64,000 nt of DNA from Flavobacteriales bacterium UBA2104 (GTDB lineage: Bacteria > Bacteroidota > Bacteroidia > Flavobacteriales_D > Crocinitomicaceae), in the NCBI GenBank assembly GCA_002331485.1, contig DCYS01000033.1:1-64000 (forward strand). The letters are read 5' to 3'. The notes below the pieces were generated by a model that saw only the letters and a list, made by a program, of their open reading frames with translations, did not search any database and was not told where the DNA came from. Below are positions 50,596 through 60,436 of the stretch, piece after piece (positions within the stretch are counted from its first letter, which is position 1; every line of letters begins with the position of its first letter). The translations under genes were made by a program, and so were the position numbers.

Positions 50596-52467
50596 TTAGT
50601 TTATTGTTATAGACTCTGATGAAGAGCAACCCCAAGGATCTGTTACAGTAACATTATAAACGCCAGGTGAAGAGACAGATATTTTTTCTGTGGTTTCACC
50701 CGTTGACCATATTACTGTGCAGTTTGGCGGTGGATTAACAAATAGAATATGATCCTGTTGACAATATATGTCTTCAATTTGATGTATTTGAATCAACCCT
50801 AAATGAAAATAATTCAAAGTTTTTCTATTATCATAATTATAGTTGTCAACTTCACCATTGGGTAAAAAAGTCTGAACATGTATTTCATATAAAGTCCTCT
50901 CGTTAAAAACTAAATTCTCTAAAAACAAATTAACTGTATCTGAACTTGGAATGTTAATTACATAATGACTTGAATCTTGTAACTCGTCATAAAGCCACCA
51001 CATAACCACTAAAGAATCAATGTCAAAAACCGAATGATTGATGATTGAAATGGATAAAGAGTCAGGTTCCGAACAAACTGAAGTGTCAGGAGACGAGATT
51101 GAAAGTAGTTCAAGATTATGATAGGTAGAGGAATCAATCTCAAACTCATCTGCTCCAAGGTCAGGTGTCAAAGGATCTCTTAAATCACCATCTATATCAA
51201 CATTGACTGATGGTAATGGAATTGCATTTTCATTTAGGGCTAAACTATTGTTACTTCGGAAATCTTGGTTGCTTATTAGTGTAGGAAGATCAAATAAACT
51301 ATTAATATCATTCCCTGTGCTGTCTCTCCAAGTTTCAAGATCATATTTATAATGTCCAATAATACTGAAGTAACCATCATCAAGAGAGTAGAATAAATTA
51401 TGATTAGAATTAATTTCTGACACTTGAAAAATTGAGGCTCTAATAATTTCACTTTGCTCATTATCTAATGATAGAAAAACATTGTTGAGTAATTCATAAT
51501 TAGAACCTCCTCCAAAGTATAGGCAATTTACAGCTTGGATCGTGTTATTGACAAAATATACATCAGAACAGCTTAAAAAGCGACTTGTGCCGTTGATGCA
51601 ATTGTTTTTAATTGTAAAGGAGCCGAGTGAATTTTCGTTAACATGATCAAATCTTATTTCACTGTTTGGATAACTAAAATAGATGTCATTTTGACTAAAC
51701 AAAGTGTTTCCTGAACAGTAATCTACATAGATGCTTTTTGAATTAGTCTTTGTATTACCCGAGAATACTACGTCTTTCAAATAGTAAAGGTAAATTCCTC
51801 CACCTCCATTTTTAAATTCATTGTTTTTTATTTGAATATTTTGAGATGAATTTAAATTACCTTGGTTTCCTAAGCAAATTGTCTTACCCCCACTTTCAAA
51901 CACATTATTTTCAATGATTAAGTCATTGTTGTTGTTCTCATTCATATAAAAGAACTCCTTATTCAAGTTTGTCGAAGTTGTATTAGCAATAAAATGATTG
52001 TTTGAAAAAGAAACATTCGTAGCTCCATTGTTAATAAAAATTCCTCTCAGACTTTGCACTCCATCAGATTCAATGGTCATGTGGCGAAATTTGATATAAT
52101 CGGTTCCGTTTAAGCGGATAACATAATTCATATTGTTATTTGTAATGAAATAAAACAATTTGACAGAAGAACTGTCTAGAGTACTCGACTGAAATGTTAT
52201 GGTATTTGTGGATGATGCTCCATTTATTTCATACAACATGATCTGCTCATTGTAAGTCCCGGGAAGAATATTCATTACCACCGGTCCGTTCACTCCTTCA
52301 TTGTTTAAATCATCAACCGCCGCAGTTAATGTTGTATAATCCGCACTTGCATTACCTATAGTGTATGTTCCATTTAAGGGCTGACTATAAGATTTAAAGA
52401 GGATTGTAAACGCAAAAACAACTATTAGAAAAATACGAAGGTTTCGAGGCAATAAAACTATGGACAT
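50596..52467 (-). CDS. Secreted parallel beta-helix protein
   Basis: 623 residues. Hydrophobic signal (about 10-28, ending SYSQ). The mature start TYTIGNASADYTTLTAAVDDL with GPVVMNILPGTYNEQI is the typical opening of right-handed beta-helix surface proteins. N-rich coils follow (for example NNDLIIENNVFESGGKT, NIQIKNNEFKNGGG). About 470-560 is a CARDB-like domain, and the end VIWSTGETTEKISVSSPG with YNVTVTDPWGCSS resembles the final repeat of SprB-type adhesins. No type A sorting domain is seen. Probably binds polysaccharide or surfaces. Confidence 0.78.
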   Translation of the reverse strand: MSIVLLPRNLRIFLIVVFAFTILFKSYSQPLNGTYTIGNASADYTTLTAAVDDLNNEGVNGPVVMNILPGTYNEQIMLYEINGASSTNTITFQSSTLDSSSVKLFYFITNNNMNYVIRLNGTDYIKFRHMTIESDGVQSLRGIFINNGATNVSFSNNHFIANTTSTNLNKEFFYMNENNNNDLIIENNVFESGGKTICLGNQGNLNSSQNIQIKNNEFKNGGGGIYLYYLKDVVFSGNTKTNSKSIYVDYCSGNTLFSQNDIYFSYPNSEIRFDHVNENSLGSFTIKNNCINGTSRFLSCSDVYFVNNTIQAVNCLYFGGGSNYELLNNVFLSLDNEQSEIIRASIFQVSEINSNHNLFYSLDDGYFSIIGHYKYDLETWRDSTGNDINSLFDLPTLISNQDFRSNNSLALNENAIPLPSVNVDIDGDLRDPLTPDLGADEFEIDSSTYHNLELLSISSPDTSVCSEPDSLSISIINHSVFDIDSLVVMWWLYDELQDSSHYVINIPSSDTVNLFLENLVFNERTLYEIHVQTFLPNGEVDNYNYDNRKTLNYFHLGLIQIHQIEDIYCQQDHILFVNPPPNCTVIWSTGETTEKISVSSPGVYNVTVTDPWGCSSSESITIN

Positions 52468-52629
52468 GATTTTTAGATTTAGGTTCTAATAAAAAATAAG
52501 TAGATACTGATAAGAGTAAACCTGATTAATCAACACCATAAAATTAAGGGTTTTATCGCGAAGAATCAAATGAGATACTCCGTGGATAAGGTAATATCGA
52601 AATTGTTTTTGAGGATGAATTTAAATTAT

Positions 52630-52675
52630 ATTGTTTAACGAGCTATTTTTCATTAACTTAAATGGAAACCTAAAA
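52630..52675. repeat. Direct repeat, right copy, before radC
   Basis: 46 bp matching 47496-47541 at 42 positions. It lies in the leader of radC, ending ten bases before the radC start, and so is likely the original location. Confidence 0.85.
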
Positions 52676-52684
52676 AATAACCAC

Positions 52685-53377
52685 ATGTATAATCCTCAAT
52701 TATCAATCAAATCGTGGGCTGAAGATGATCGTCCACGAGAAAAAATGCAAGAGAAAGGAAGATCTGCACTAAGCAATGCTGAATTACTCGCTATTTTGAT
52801 CGGATCAGGAACACGTTCCAAAACAGCAGTTGATGTTGCTCAAGAAATTCTACAGTCTGGAGAGAATAGTCTATTCAAACTTGGAAAGTTTTCGCAAGCA
52901 GATCTGATGCAATTCTCAGGAATAGGAATGGCAAAAGCAATAACACTAATGGCCGCTCTTGAACTTGGTAGAAGACGGACGGAAGAGAAGCCTAAGAAAC
53001 AATTTAAAATTGCTCAAAGTAAAGATGTTGCTAAATTGATGCATGCTCATTTTGTTGATCTTCAACACGAAGAGTTCAGAATAATTGGACTATCACGTGC
53101 GAATCATGTTATTGCTCAAAAATTAGTTTCAAAAGGAGGAAGATCAGGAACGATAGCCGACGGTAAGATGATCTTTAAAGAGCTTTTGGATATGAAAGCA
53201 TCAGCCTGTATTTTGTGTCACAACCATCCTTCAGGGACGCTTCGTCCTTCTGATGCAGATATTCGTTTAACGAAACAGCTGTTTGAATTTGGTCAGTTAA
53301 TAGAATTGAAAGTATTGGATCACGTAATTTTCACGGATGAAGGTTACTACAGTCTATTGGAACATGGAGATATATAG
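52685..53377 (+). CDS. radC: RadC family protein (UPF0758), full length
   Basis: 230 residues from MYNPQLSIKSWAEDDRPREK; the frame opens earlier in the direct repeat but the conserved family start is here. N-terminal helix-hairpin-helix region (LAILIGSGTRSKTAVDVA, FSGIGMAKAITLMAALELG) and C-terminal JAB domain with CHNHPSGTLRPSDADIRLT and DHVIFTDEGYYSL. Function is not settled; earlier repair assignments were withdrawn. Confidence 0.94.
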   Translation: MYNPQLSIKSWAEDDRPREKMQEKGRSALSNAELLAILIGSGTRSKTAVDVAQEILQSGENSLFKLGKFSQADLMQFSGIGMAKAITLMAALELGRRRTEEKPKKQFKIAQSKDVAKLMHAHFVDLQHEEFRIIGLSRANHVIAQKLVSKGGRSGTIADGKMIFKELLDMKASACILCHNHPSGTLRPSDADIRLTKQLFEFGQLIELKVLDHVIFTDEGYYSLLEHGDI

Positions 53378-53379
53378 AC

Positions 53380-54045
53380 TTACCAATCGATCGGTTCAGA
53401 ACCTTGATTTTTCAAGATGTTATTAGCTTTGCTAAAGTGTTTATTCCCAAACCAATATCCTCGGTTAGCGCTTAGCGGAGAAGGGTGGCCACTTGTTAGA
53501 AGATTATGTTTTTGTGAATCGATCAACTTCACTTTTTTCTTAGCGAAACCTCCCCATAACAAGAAGATGAGCCCTTCTTTATTATCTGAAAGTGTTCTGA
53601 TCACTTCATCAGTGAATTGTTCCCAGCCTTTTCCTTGATGTGATCTTGCCTCGTGGGCACGAACTGTTAATGTAGCATTCAATAAAAGAACGCCCTGGTC
53701 AGCCCAACGCGATAGATCTCCACTTTTTGGTATAGGTTTGCCCAGATCATCTTTAATTTCCTGAAAGATATTGACGAGGGAGGGAGGGAAGGGAATACCA
53801 TCTTTCACTGAGAAGCACAGCCCGTTTGCCTGGTTCGGTCCATGATATGGATCCTGGCCGATAATCACAACTTTTGTTTTATCAAAAGTAGAATGATCAA
53901 AGGCAGAAAAGATCAACTTACCTGGTGGATAACAAGTATGAGATTTATACTCATTTTTGACAAACTCGGCAAGATTTTTAAAGTAGGGCTTTTCAAACTC
54001 ATCATCCAGCACTTCTTTCCAGGAAGATGCAATATTCACATTCAT
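53380..54045 (-). CDS. ung: Uracil-DNA glycosylase (family 1)
   Basis: 221 residues. Catalytic Asp in GQDPYHGPNQANGLCFSV; His in SGHPSPLSANRGYW; LLNATLTVRAHEARSH. Removes uracil from DNA. Convergent with radC, with a 2-bp gap; eight bases after the DUF1569 gene, so it ends the upstream operon. Confidence 0.97.
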   Translation of the reverse strand: MNVNIASSWKEVLDDEFEKPYFKNLAEFVKNEYKSHTCYPPGKLIFSAFDHSTFDKTKVVIIGQDPYHGPNQANGLCFSVKDGIPFPPSLVNIFQEIKDDLGKPIPKSGDLSRWADQGVLLLNATLTVRAHEARSHQGKGWEQFTDEVIRTLSDNKEGLIFLLWGGFAKKKVKLIDSQKHNLLTSGHPSPLSANRGYWFGNKHFSKANNILKNQGSEPIDW

Positions 54046-54053
54046 GATATTAA

Positions 54054-54506
54054 TTATTTGATCAGTCCAAATTGAAGAAGGTGATGCGTCAAATGTTTTT
54101 TATTGAGCTCTTGCCATTCCGCAAAATTCAAATTTCCAAAGTAGGGATGTAACTCTCTCTGATCATTATTTTCATAATGCTCCTCATAGGCGATCCATTC
54201 TTCTGTGAATTCGTCAATTGCATCTGATAAGTCATCATGACGTAAAGTTCTCTCTTCTGGAGCAAATGAAACATTTAATTCACGTTGTAAAGGAGATTCT
54301 GACATTAGGAATTCGTATGACTTTTCCAAGTATTTTTCGGGTGTAGCAAGAGGAAATTTGTCCTTGCCACTTGCAATGCGTAAAGTGTCACTTAAGTGTT
54401 CGACCATTTCTTGCGCGCTCATTTTTCCCCAGTCGGGTTTAGTGTCAGACTTAAGCATGTCTAGATAGGTCAGAGCAGTTTCGAGTTTTGGTTCTATGTA
54501 ATTCAT
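54054..54506 (-). CDS. DUF1569 / DinB-like protein
   Basis: 150 residues from the ATG that overlaps the lipid kinase stop (TAATG). Four-helix DinB-type fold suggested by KMSAQEMVEHLSDTLRIAS (metal-ligand-like His) and the conserved C-terminus PYFGNLNFAEWQELNKKHLTHHLLQFGL, typical of DUF1569. Function unknown; such domains are often metal-dependent transferase relatives. Confidence 0.82.
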   Translation of the reverse strand: MNYIEPKLETALTYLDMLKSDTKPDWGKMSAQEMVEHLSDTLRIASGKDKFPLATPEKYLEKSYEFLMSESPLQRELNVSFAPEERTLRHDDLSDAIDEFTEEWIAYEEHYENNDQRELHPYFGNLNFAEWQELNKKHLTHHLLQFGLIK

Positions 54507-55372
54507 TATATGATCACTTTTAGCTGTGAAGGGTTGCAATGCAGTTCAACGGTCGAACTATCTATATCTACAGGTTCACCATCGATATGGATCATTCCAT
54601 TACTAGCGTCAACCTGGGCGTGGCTAACTGGAACAATATGATATTTTGAAGATTTATGAATAGTTCCAAAATAAGATCTGATCAACAATAACAGAAATCC
54701 GAAAAGCTTAGGCAGTTCAATACAAACGATCTCAAACTTTCCATCCGTTGTATCTGATTCTGGCGATATACTAAAACCATTACCGAACTGAGAAGCATTA
54801 GCGAAGCTACAAAACAACAATCGATCAAATCGATCTTTCTTATCAATGGTGATGCTTATTCCCTTATAGTTCTTAAACTCCTGAAATACAAGTCTGGCAT
54901 AACTTATAAATCCTCTTGAGTGATATTGATCAAATTTATTCGCAACTAAAGCGTCAAACCCGAATCCTGCAACACAAAGAAAGGTCATATCATTGATTGA
55001 AACCGTATCGATCTTTTTATAATCGAGTTTGTTGATGTTTCTGATCGCTTTCTTTAGTCTCAATGGAAGACCAAGGTGTCTTGCAAGTCCATTACCTGAT
55101 CCTGTTGGTAAAATGGCAAGGATCGTATCTGAATTTGCCAGAACTGTTCCAACCTCGTTGACAGAACCATCTCCTCCGACAGCGCAAACAACATCTATAT
55201 TTTTGTCAATGGCCTCCTGAGCTAATTCTTTAGCATGTCCTCTTCGTTCAGTATATACGATCTCATGATCAAATTTATCTGTATCAAGATTTTGATCGAT
55301 AAGTCCAGGAAGAATATTTTTCTTCCCTATACCTGAGATCGGGTTTATTATGAATCGAATTGTCTTTTTCAT
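54506..55372 (-). CDS. Diacylglycerol/lipid kinase family protein
   Basis: 288 residues. DAGK catalytic domain: FIINPISGIGKK, VCAVGGDGSVNEVGT and LPTGSGNGLARHLGLP; C-terminal NAD-kinase-like beta domain (NGMIHIDGEPVDI). Phosphorylates a lipid such as diacylglycerol or a long-chain base. It overlaps the LTA-synthase-like gene, whose family can release diacylglycerol, by 4 bp, suggesting lipid recycling. Confidence 0.93.
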   Translation of the reverse strand: MKKTIRFIINPISGIGKKNILPGLIDQNLDTDKFDHEIVYTERRGHAKELAQEAIDKNIDVVCAVGGDGSVNEVGTVLANSDTILAILPTGSGNGLARHLGLPLRLKKAIRNINKLDYKKIDTVSINDMTFLCVAGFGFDALVANKFDQYHSRGFISYARLVFQEFKNYKGISITIDKKDRFDRLLFCSFANASQFGNGFSISPESDTTDGKFEIVCIELPKLFGFLLLLIRSYFGTIHKSSKYHIVPVSHAQVDASNGMIHIDGEPVDIDSSTVELHCNPSQLKVII

Positions 55373-57258
55373 TTTACACGCATGTCATTATTGATCAGGT
55401 CGTGATTATACCGTTGAATAATTCCCTTCAATCTGTTTTCCATTTCCTGAACCAAAGATGGGTAATATTTCAACGAATCATATTGCATTAATGTATCTAT
55501 TTTGTAATTATATAAACCTGTTGATTCATCATCAACAAAGTTAAGCATATAAGAGCCTTCAACATAATGATAAGTATTACTTATATAGTTGATCGCAAAA
55601 GGTGTCTTAACAGATTCGAAATATGAATTACCAAAAGCGTAAAATGGTTCGTCATATCCTATGATATCAAGAACAGTTGGGGCTATATCGATCTGATTAA
55701 ACAATTGATCTTCGTTTTTAGCCTCAATTTTATTTCTAGGATCAAATATAGCGATGGGTATTTGATACATTCCGATTCGCTGCCAGTACCTCTCAGATGT
55801 CCCGGCAGGTGTATGATCTGCACACAATATGAAGACAGTGTTATTGTACCAGGGTTGCTTTTGAGCTTCTTCAAAAAATAAACGTAAACTCATGTCTCCA
55901 TACGCTGTGGATTTAGCCATTGGATGTGGACCATCAGGAAGAATACTACGATGTTCTTTAGGAACAAAATAAGGATGGTGGGAAGAAAGAGTGAACATTC
56001 CTGTCATGAAGGGTTCCTTCAACTCTTGAGTCATTGAACGTGCTGTCCAAGGCATAAAATACTCATCGAGGACGCCCCATGTCGCATCAGTATGATCTTC
56101 ATTATTGTACTCCGTTCTACCAAAGTAATGATCAAAACCAGCATGAGCTGCGAATACGTCGAATTTCATGGATCCATTTGTAGCTCCATGATAGAAAGCA
56201 GTTTCATAGCCTTTCTCTTTAAGCAATTTTGGCAGTGCATTGATAGAGTTTGTTCCATAATGCGATGATATATAGGGATTATCTAAAAGGCTAGGAATAC
56301 TTGCGAAAATAGCTGGTACTGCTTCAATCGATTTTTTACCATTAGCCCAGGCATTAGAAAAATATAAAGACTCGTCTAAGATCGAATCAAGGAAAGGAGT
56401 ATATGGACCACCTGTTTTTTTGCCAAGCCATTCATTTCCGAAGCTTTCTAAAATGATCACCATTACATTCGGCGCTTTCTCCTTTTTAAAACTGTTATCG
56501 AGATCGTTTACAGGGTTATAAATGTATTTTGATTCAGACTCAAAGAACTTTACTTCTTGAAGAGAAGCTTTTCCGATCGTTTTAATTATGGATAATGGAG
56601 TATTAAGAACTAAGGCCGTATTTTCTGGTCGGGTTAGTTGTGATGCTGTTAACATGTCAGCCGGTCTATAACCAAATCCCCCTCGACCCATTATGAAAAG
56701 TAATGCGCTGAAAAGGAAAAAATGTATGGTTCTGTTTAAGTAGTTGAACTGATCATCCTCACCAGTTATCTTATTCGTTTTATTGTACATCCATAAAAAC
56801 GCTACTATGGCTAGAATGAATAGAAGTATTAGCCACCAGAAGTCTGTTATAAAAGTTCCTAAGAGTTGATTGATATCATTTCCTGCTGTGACAATTGTAA
56901 AGAGATCTGCTGTGCTTCGCTTTGCTGTGTATTTATAGTATTCGACATCCAAGAGATTCAACCCTATCATGATAATACTTGTTATGACAAAGACAAGTTT
57001 GAGTAAAATTTTGTAGAATTTATGTCTTACGAAAGGTAATGGTAATAGAGAAAGACCATAGAATGGAATAAACCATATACCGATCGAGATACAATCCATC
57101 CAAATTCCAGCGATGAAATCAGTAAAACTAACACCATTAAAGCTAGCAGAATTAGCAATATAGAATATGATCCGAGTTATTGTCATTAAGATCAGAACAA
57201 TACCTAATCTAGCCAAAAGCTGAATTACATGTTTTGGAAGGATTTTGAATGACTTCAT
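55369..57258 (-). CDS. LTA synthase family membrane sulfatase-like protein
   Basis: 629 residues. Five N-terminal membrane helices (about 12-185) and an extracytoplasmic alkaline-phosphatase-superfamily domain: NVMVIILESFGNEW (metal-binding Glu), the nucleophile position in NGKKSIEAVPAI, and FILCADHTPAG (Asp-His). Related to LtaS/MdoB phosphoglycerol transferases; in Bacteroidetes it probably moves a phosphoglycerol or phosphoethanolamine group to an envelope glycan or lipid. First gene of the operon with the lipid kinase, DUF1569 and ung. Confidence 0.9.
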   Translation of the reverse strand: MKSFKILPKHVIQLLARLGIVLILMTITRIIFYIANSASFNGVSFTDFIAGIWMDCISIGIWFIPFYGLSLLPLPFVRHKFYKILLKLVFVITSIIMIGLNLLDVEYYKYTAKRSTADLFTIVTAGNDINQLLGTFITDFWWLILLFILAIVAFLWMYNKTNKITGEDDQFNYLNRTIHFFLFSALLFIMGRGGFGYRPADMLTASQLTRPENTALVLNTPLSIIKTIGKASLQEVKFFESESKYIYNPVNDLDNSFKKEKAPNVMVIILESFGNEWLGKKTGGPYTPFLDSILDESLYFSNAWANGKKSIEAVPAIFASIPSLLDNPYISSHYGTNSINALPKLLKEKGYETAFYHGATNGSMKFDVFAAHAGFDHYFGRTEYNNEDHTDATWGVLDEYFMPWTARSMTQELKEPFMTGMFTLSSHHPYFVPKEHRSILPDGPHPMAKSTAYGDMSLRLFFEEAQKQPWYNNTVFILCADHTPAGTSERYWQRIGMYQIPIAIFDPRNKIEAKNEDQLFNQIDIAPTVLDIIGYDEPFYAFGNSYFESVKTPFAINYISNTYHYVEGSYMLNFVDDESTGLYNYKIDTLMQYDSLKYYPSLVQEMENRLKGIIQRYNHDLINNDMRVK

Positions 57259-57328
57259 GCCTCAAAAATACTGATTTGATCGAAAAGAATAGGGGAGAGA
57301 CTGAACTTCTATTGTTAAAAAGATGTGA

Positions 57329-60300
57329 TTATTTTCTAAATCTACTAATTAACTTTTCTGTTCCTTCAATGAGTTTTCTGAAGAAGTCAAAATATAGAGT
57401 AATTCCGAATAATAAGGTCATGAACCAAAGCATGATAACGTTAGCCCAGAACGTAGGTATGTATTGCCCAAATAGATTTTTTCCAGGACTGTAAAAATGA
57501 GCATCAAGGAAAGATTTTCCTCGAGGCATTTTATAGATAGGGTCTGCTTTTTGAATCAACTTACCATTAAACTGGATTATCTTATCCAGATCATTTCTGT
57601 TCGTTGCAAAATCACTCAATGCATCATTGTAGTAGTTCTTCTTCAACGATTTAAACTTTTCAGGACCTATCTCTCGCTGTAAAGCATTGTTTTCGTCAAT
57701 TGCTTCATTTACTTCTTTTTTATAGATCTCTTTTAGGATCTTCAAGTAGTTATCAAGAGATTTCTGATTTTCTTTAGTCCAACCATCAGACGATAGGGCT
57801 TCTTCACAACCTTCACAAACAAAATTCAACGAAGGATCATATAAACGTTCTTCCTTGGCGATCTCATTAGAAAGGATCAATCGTGCATTTTGAACGATCT
57901 CAGTTTTAGACGTATCATCGTGATAATTATTGATCAGATTTTGCTGATTCCTTAATTCAGGTAACCAGTAATCTCTTTTCCAAGATGCTTCACTTTCTTT
58001 TTGGTTGATATAATAAAATGGAGCTTCGTATGCATTTCTCTTGTACTGAGCAACGGCGAGTGCCTCATATGCCCAGCGCGAGGCCATCACATTTCCAATC
58101 CAGGGAACACTATTTTCCTGTGCGAATATTGGGTGTAGTTTATCAAATTTAACGATCACTCCGCTAAATAATAATTGAGGAATGATCATGATCGGAATAA
58201 GTATGTAAATAACCTTTGCAGAATTGAACGTTGAGGAAATATTCAGTCCTAAAAGATTTGCAAAGCATGACGTTGAGAATAAGATCAACCAGTATTCAAA
58301 CCACATACCCTTGATCTCGAGAATGAAGTTTCCGATTAAAACGAATAATAATGTCTGAACAGCAGAGATTATGAACATTATGGAAATCTTGGAAAACAAA
58401 TAACTTCCTTTTGATAAGTTCAGGAATGATTCCCGTTTCAAAATTTTGCGATCCTTAATGATTTCCTCTGCGGCAACCGTAAGTCCAAGGAATAGCGCTA
58501 CAACAACAGCAATAAAAAGGAACTGAGGTAAATTTTCACTATTCTCAAATGAATATTCGATCCCTTTCTTTGAAGTACCAAAGTACTTGACAAAGAATCC
58601 AAGTATCAAAGCAAGTAAAGGAGCTTCGATTGTGTTTATCAGAATATACTGCTTATTGGTTAATTTCGATAAAACATCTCGGAAGAAATAAACCTTGAAT
58701 TGCTTCCATTTATTAGGAATCTGGTGAAGAACATGCGGTTTTTCATTCACTTCTTCAGTTTCATCCTCAGGTCGCGACTCTATATATCTTCGATTCCATT
58801 CTTGTGGAGAGATCTTTCGTTTACTAGTTTGATTACCAAATTCATCAACAACTTTGGCCTCAATGATGTTGAAAATCTGTTCAGGATTTACATTACCGCA
58901 GACAGGACATTCTCGTTCTTCACAGTTCGCATGATCGATCTCTGTCTTGAAATAAACGACACTGTCGATCGGGTTTCCATAAAATATTGGGTAACCTCCT
59001 TGATCCAGAAGTAATAATCGATCAAACATCTTAAAGATCTCAGAAGAAGGTTGATGAATTACTACAAAGACCAGTTTCCCCTTTAGAGCAAGTTCCTTTA
59101 ACAGGTCCATGATGTTTTCAGAGTCTCGGGAACTCAATCCTGAGGTAGGCTCATCAACAAAAAGAACGCTAGGTTCCCTAATAAGTTCCAGGGCAATGTT
59201 CAAACGTTTTCGCTGACCACCAGATATAGTTTTCTCTAATGGGTTCCCAACTTTCAGATCTTTACTATCATAAAGTCCAATCGCCTGAAGGATCTTGATT
59301 ACCCTTCGGGCAATCTGCTTTTTGCTCATGTTTTTGAAACATAGTTGAGCATTATAAAACAGGTTTTCGAAGACAGTTAATTCCTCGATCAAAAGGTCGT
59401 CTTGAGAAATAAATCCAATAACACCTTCAATGTCATCTTTATCGTGATGTATATCGATTCCGTTGATCGTTACTTTCCCATCCGACGGCGTGTAGTTTCC
59501 GTTCAGGACATTCAAAAGTGTTGATTTACCTGCACCTGAACCACCCATTATTCCTATGAGTCCACCGTTATTCTCAGCAAAATCAATCTTGTGCAGACCT
59601 AAAGCACCATTAGGGAATCTATATTCAACTTCATCACATTTGAATTGCAGATTCTCGCTTGACTCGTCGCTCAGGAATTGAGAAATTACATCAGAATAAT
59701 ATACCGGGTTGATCTTCGGTGTACGTATCGTAGATCCTGGGGTGAATATATGCTGTCTGTCATTTGGAACTACCTGGCCATTCAATGTAACCTGATCTTC
59801 ACCGAGATATCTAAAGAAAAATAAATTTATACTTTCAATCCTCAGAATTCCGATCGTACCATCTAATCCTTCAACCTGCATCTGCTTTGCATGCTCCCAT
59901 CGATCAGATGTGACAGCATTGAGATACATAACATTTGGCACATCAAGCAGAGTAGAAGGATCAGCTTGAACGAATTTGTAAATCGTATTGTATTCCTCCT
60001 GGTTTACATTAAACGCATCACCCACGGTGTTAACGAACTCAAGCTCCTGGTCAGTAATAGCTTCATTTGCTTGAATAAACTCGATGATACGAATTAAAAC
60101 AATAAATTTCTGACGCTGTGTCAACTCTTGATTGATCTCAGAACAAATTCTTAGGATCTTAACAGAGTTTACAGAAGTTCTCTTTTTCCTTCCGTCTTTC
60201 TTTTTCTTTATACCATGGTGAGACTGCAAGAACTCATCAAAAACTGCCAAGTATTGCTTGACAAGTTCAGCGTTAAGTTCTTGACTTAGAAATAGTTTTA

Positions 60301-60418
60301 CGATCTTACGTCCTTTGGAACTCGTGATCGTATCATCAATGGAATCTTCAGGTAATTCATCAACTCTCGCGATAATCGCGAATAGCTGCATTAATGCCCG
60401 AAGTATTCTTTCACTCAT
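57329..60418 (-). CDS. Large ABCG-type ABC transporter (ATPase-permease fusion)
   Basis: 1029 residues. N-terminal TerB-like helical region (about 1-150; FIQANEAITDQELEFVN), an FHA-like segment (about 165-235), an ABC ATPase with GIMGGSGAGKSTLL (about 290), TISGGQRKRLNIALELI (about 397) and VLFVDEPTSGL (about 418), a Cys cluster CEERECPVC (near 500), then ABC2-type membrane helices at about 635-790 and a final helix near 990-1010. A long soluble loop with CEGCEEAL lies before the last helix. This half-transporter arrangement exports lipids or hydrophobic compounds in relatives. Co-directional with two small envelope genes upstream. Confidence 0.9.
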   Translation of the reverse strand: MSERILRALMQLFAIIARVDELPEDSIDDTITSSKGRKIVKLFLSQELNAELVKQYLAVFDEFLQSHHGIKKKKDGRKKRTSVNSVKILRICSEINQELTQRQKFIVLIRIIEFIQANEAITDQELEFVNTVGDAFNVNQEEYNTIYKFVQADPSTLLDVPNVMYLNAVTSDRWEHAKQMQVEGLDGTIGILRIESINLFFFRYLGEDQVTLNGQVVPNDRQHIFTPGSTIRTPKINPVYYSDVISQFLSDESSENLQFKCDEVEYRFPNGALGLHKIDFAENNGGLIGIMGGSGAGKSTLLNVLNGNYTPSDGKVTINGIDIHHDKDDIEGVIGFISQDDLLIEELTVFENLFYNAQLCFKNMSKKQIARRVIKILQAIGLYDSKDLKVGNPLEKTISGGQRKRLNIALELIREPSVLFVDEPTSGLSSRDSENIMDLLKELALKGKLVFVVIHQPSSEIFKMFDRLLLLDQGGYPIFYGNPIDSVVYFKTEIDHANCEERECPVCGNVNPEQIFNIIEAKVVDEFGNQTSKRKISPQEWNRRYIESRPEDETEEVNEKPHVLHQIPNKWKQFKVYFFRDVLSKLTNKQYILINTIEAPLLALILGFFVKYFGTSKKGIEYSFENSENLPQFLFIAVVVALFLGLTVAAEEIIKDRKILKRESFLNLSKGSYLFSKISIMFIISAVQTLLFVLIGNFILEIKGMWFEYWLILFSTSCFANLLGLNISSTFNSAKVIYILIPIMIIPQLLFSGVIVKFDKLHPIFAQENSVPWIGNVMASRWAYEALAVAQYKRNAYEAPFYYINQKESEASWKRDYWLPELRNQQNLINNYHDDTSKTEIVQNARLILSNEIAKEERLYDPSLNFVCEGCEEALSSDGWTKENQKSLDNYLKILKEIYKKEVNEAIDENNALQREIGPEKFKSLKKNYYNDALSDFATNRNDLDKIIQFNGKLIQKADPIYKMPRGKSFLDAHFYSPGKNLFGQYIPTFWANVIMLWFMTLLFGITLYFDFFRKLIEGTEKLISRFRK

Positions 60419-60436
60419 TGATCTTGATTAATGATG

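Noticed and set aside
47496..52675. Transposon or integrative element carrying the two surface-protein genes
   Set aside because: No transposase, integrase or terminal inverted repeats are seen; only the direct repeat is supported.
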